Shown here piece after piece: positions 4,403 through 6,317 of a DNA stretch of 6,317 bases. Position 1 is the first letter of the stretch. The number at the start of each line of letters is the position of its first letter. This DNA is from Pseudomonadota bacterium (lineage in GTDB: Bacteria; Pseudomonadota; Gammaproteobacteria; Steroidobacterales; Steroidobacteraceae): positions 1 to 6,317 of the forward strand of contig JAJXYU010000209.1 of the NCBI GenBank assembly GCA_021780395.1, read 5' to 3'. Under the pieces are notes generated by a model that had not been told where the DNA came from, made no database searches, and saw nothing but the letters and a program-made list of their open reading frames with translations. A program made the translations under genes and the position numbers.

Positions 4403-6317
4403 TCAACCGGGATCGCGCCGCCGCGGCATCAGGAGCTTCGCGACCAGCCCGGTCCAGCCGGTCTGATGGGACGCGCCGCAGCCGCGGCCGAGATCACCGT
4501 GGAAGTATTCGTGGAACGGGATGTAATCGCGAAAATGCGGATCGGCCTGCACGCTCGGCTGATGGCCCATCACCGGCCGGCGGCCGGTCGCATCCGCGAG
4601 GAAGATCCGCGAGAGCCGTCGCGTGAGCTCGGCCGCGACCTCCTCCAGCGACAGTTCGCGACCGGAGCCCACCGGGCACTCGACCTTGAAGTCGTCGCCG
4701 AAATAGTGATGGAATTTCTGCAGACTCTCGACGATCAGGTAGTTCACCGGGAACCAGATCGGCCCGCGCCAGTTGGAGTTCCCGCCGAACGCGCGGGTGT
4801 TCGATTCGCCGGGCGCGTAGCGGATCTCGAACGACGACCCGTCGCAGTCGAAGCGGTACGGCTGATCACGGTACGCGCTCGAGAGCGCGCGAACGCCGAA
4901 ATCCGACAGGAACTCGGTCTCGTCGAGCATCCGCCGCAGCAGGCACTGGATCCGGTGGCCGCGCAGCAGCGACAGCAGCCGCCGCTCGCCCTGGCCCGGC
5001 TCGTGCCACCGCGAGACCAGCGCGGCGAGGTCGGGTCGCGCTTCGAGCAGCCACTCGAGACGGCCGCGGAAGCCCGGCAGCTTCGCGAGCAGGTCGGGCT
5101 CGAGCGTCTCGACCGCGAACAGCGGGATGAGCCCCACCATCGAGCGCACCCGCAGCCGCCGGTGAGCGCCGTTCGGCGAGGTGAGCACGTCGTAGTAGAA
5201 CCCGTCCTCCTCGTCCCAGAGCCCGTCGCCTTCGTTGTACTGCGTGCTCATCGCCTCGGCGATGTGCAGGAAGTGCTCGAAGAATTTGCTCGCGATGTCC
5301 TCGTACACGCTGTTGTGCTGCGCGAGCTCGAGCGCGATGCGCATCAGGTTGAGCGCGTACATCGCCATCCAGCTCGTCCCGTCCGCCTGATTCAGGCAGC
5401 TGCCGTCGGGCAACGGCTGATTGCGGTCGAACACGCCGATGTTGTCGAGGCCGAGGAAGCCGCCCTGGAAGATGTTGTTGCCGGCGTGGTCCTTGCGATT
5501 CACCCACCAGGTGAAATTCAGCATCAGCTTGTGGAACACGCGCTCGAGGAACGCGAGGTCGCCGACCCCGTGGTGCTTGCGGTCGATCTGATAGACCCGC
5601 CAGGCGGCCCACGCGTGCACCGGGGGGTTCACGTCGCTGAACGCCCATTCGTAGGCCGGCAGTTGTCCGTTCGGGTGCATGTACCACTCGCGGGTGAGCA
5701 GCACGAGCTGGTGTTTCGCGAAGCGCGGATCGATCAGCGCGAACGGAATGCAGTGGAATGCGAGGTCCCAGGAGGCGTACCAGGGGAACTCCCACTTGTC
5801 GGGCATCGACACGATGTCCGCGTTGTCGAGCGTCTCCCATCCGGCATTGCGACCGTTGTGCCGCTCGGGGGGCGGCGGCGGTTGCGCCGGATCGCCGGCG
5901 AGCCAGCGGCGGATGTCGTAGTGGTAGAACTGCTTGCTCCAGACGAGCCCGGCGAACGCCTGCCGCTGCACGCGCCGCGCGTCCGCCGACGCGATGTCGG
6001 CCTGCAGTTCCTCGTAGAATTCGTCGGCCTCGCGGCGGCGCGCGTCGAAGGTCGCGTCGAAATCACCGAACGGCGCCGCGCAGGGCTCGCGCGTCAGGCG
6101 CAGCCGCCATTGCCACAGGCCGCCCGGGCCGATCGTCGCCCGGCGCCACGCACCGGCCTTGCTGCCGTGCCCGGCCGGATTCACCGCGTCGGTGCGGCCG
6201 TGGACGATCCGCTCGTGGAACGCGTCCTTGAAGTAGCCCGGTTCCCCGCACCCCCACAGCCGCGGGGCGTTCGACTCGTTCTCGGTGAACAGCCACTGCG
6301 GCGCGCCCTCGCAGTAC
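4403..6317 (-). CDS. GH63/MGH1-like glycoside hydrolase (5' part beyond window)
   Basis: The frame is open from the right edge to the TGA at 4403-4405, giving the C-terminal 637 residues of a protein that in this family is usually nearer 900. The in-frame GTG at 6184 is internal: the 44 codons before it still read as family sequence ([16 protein letters not shown], then [27 protein letters not shown]). The (alpha/alpha)6-barrel region is well conserved: [36 protein letters not shown] and [41 protein letters not shown], and [20 protein letters not shown]. By analogy with GH63 enzymes, the Asp in FSDVNPP (codon 5633-5635) is a candidate general acid and the Glu in FHEYFHGD (codon 4508-4510) a candidate base; both are present. 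The family cleaves alpha-glucosidic or related linkages (glucosides, mannosyl- or glucosyl-glycerate), and the substrate here is unknown. Whether it is exported cannot be seen without the N-terminus. It is the first visible gene of the leftward cluster. Confidence 0.9.
   Translation of the reverse strand, partial: YCEGAPQWLFTENESNAPRLWGCGEPGYFKDAFHERIVHGRTDAVNPAGHGSKAGAWRRATIGPGGLWQWRLRLTREPCAAPFGDFDATFDARRREADEFYEELQADIASADARRVQRQAFAGLVWSKQFYHYDIRRWLAGDPAQPPPPPERHNGRNAGWETLDNADIVSMPDKWEFPWYASWDLAFHCIPFALIDPRFAKHQLVLLTREWYMHPNGQLPAYEWAFSDVNPPVHAWAAWRVYQIDRKHHGVGDLAFLERVFHKLMLNFTWWVNRKDHAGNNIFQGGFLGLDNIGVFDRNQPLPDGSCLNQADGTSWMAMYALNLMRIALELAQHNSVYEDIASKFFEHFLHIAEAMSTQYNEGDGLWDEEDGFYYDVLTSPNGAHRRLRVRSMVGLIPLFAVETLEPDLLAKLPGFRGRLEWLLEARPDLAALVSRWHEPGQGERRLLSLLRGHRIQCLLRRMLDETEFLSDFGVRALSSAYRDQPYRFDCDGSSFEIRYAPGESNTRAFGGNSNWRGPIWFPVNYLIVESLQKFHHYFGDDFKVECPVGSGRELSLEEVAAELTRRLSRIFLADATGRRPVMGHQPSVQADPHFRDYIPFHEYFHGDLGRGCGASHQTGWTGLVAKLLMPRRRDPG

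Noticed and set aside
4866..5840. Minus-strand open frame of 324 codons inside the glycoside hydrolase
   Set aside because: It is an alternative frame of the same strand with an Arg/Ala-rich product, fully inside the conserved hydrolase barrel.
1..6317. CRISPR arrays, tRNA or rRNA genes, insertion sequences, phage or toxin-antitoxin genes
   Set aside because: No regularly spaced repeats, cloverleaf-like segments, transposase motifs or terminal inverted repeats were seen, and nearly all bases are covered by ordinary genes.

Overview
This is a GC-rich window with dense, largely non-overlapping gene packing. The content (a lipobox-bearing outer-membrane efflux factor, a QseBC/PmrAB-type two-component system, a secreted beta-propeller) points to a Gram-negative proteobacterium, probably beta or gamma. 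The sequence alone does not fix the genus. No tRNA, rRNA, CRISPR array, insertion sequence or phage gene is visible, and base composition looks uniform across the window.

Left part (1-2781): a TolC/CzcC-family outer-membrane efflux lipoprotein runs leftward off the edge (N-terminal 197 residues present). It is divergent from a two-component operon running rightward: an OmpR/PhoB-family response regulator and a QseC-like sensor histidine kinase, joined by an ATGA stop/start overlap. The 117-bp divergent intergenic region (593-709) holds a plausible extended -10 promoter for the efflux gene. It also holds a plausible sigma70-like promoter for the regulator and several short inverted repeats, one lying over the regulator's -10 and start. 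The likely reading is that the two-component system controls itself and the divergent efflux operon. This is inferred from arrangement and not shown.

Right part (2760-6317): three leftward genes, probably one transcription unit. From upstream to downstream they are a GH63/MGH1-like glycoside hydrolase (5' end beyond the right edge, C-terminal 637 residues present), a zinc-type methionine-R-sulfoxide reductase (msrB), and an exported seven-bladed YVTN/YncE-like beta-propeller of unknown role. Gaps are 37 and 52 bp, and msrB and the propeller each have a good Shine-Dalgarno. The propeller gene converges on the kinase gene and their 3' ends overlap by 22 bp, leaving no intergenic terminator.

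No clearly new system is evident. The points most worth a second look are the dyad-rich divergent control region with a possibly leaderless regulator mRNA, the displaced resolving cysteine of MsrB, and the pairing of MsrB with an exported cysteine-containing propeller.
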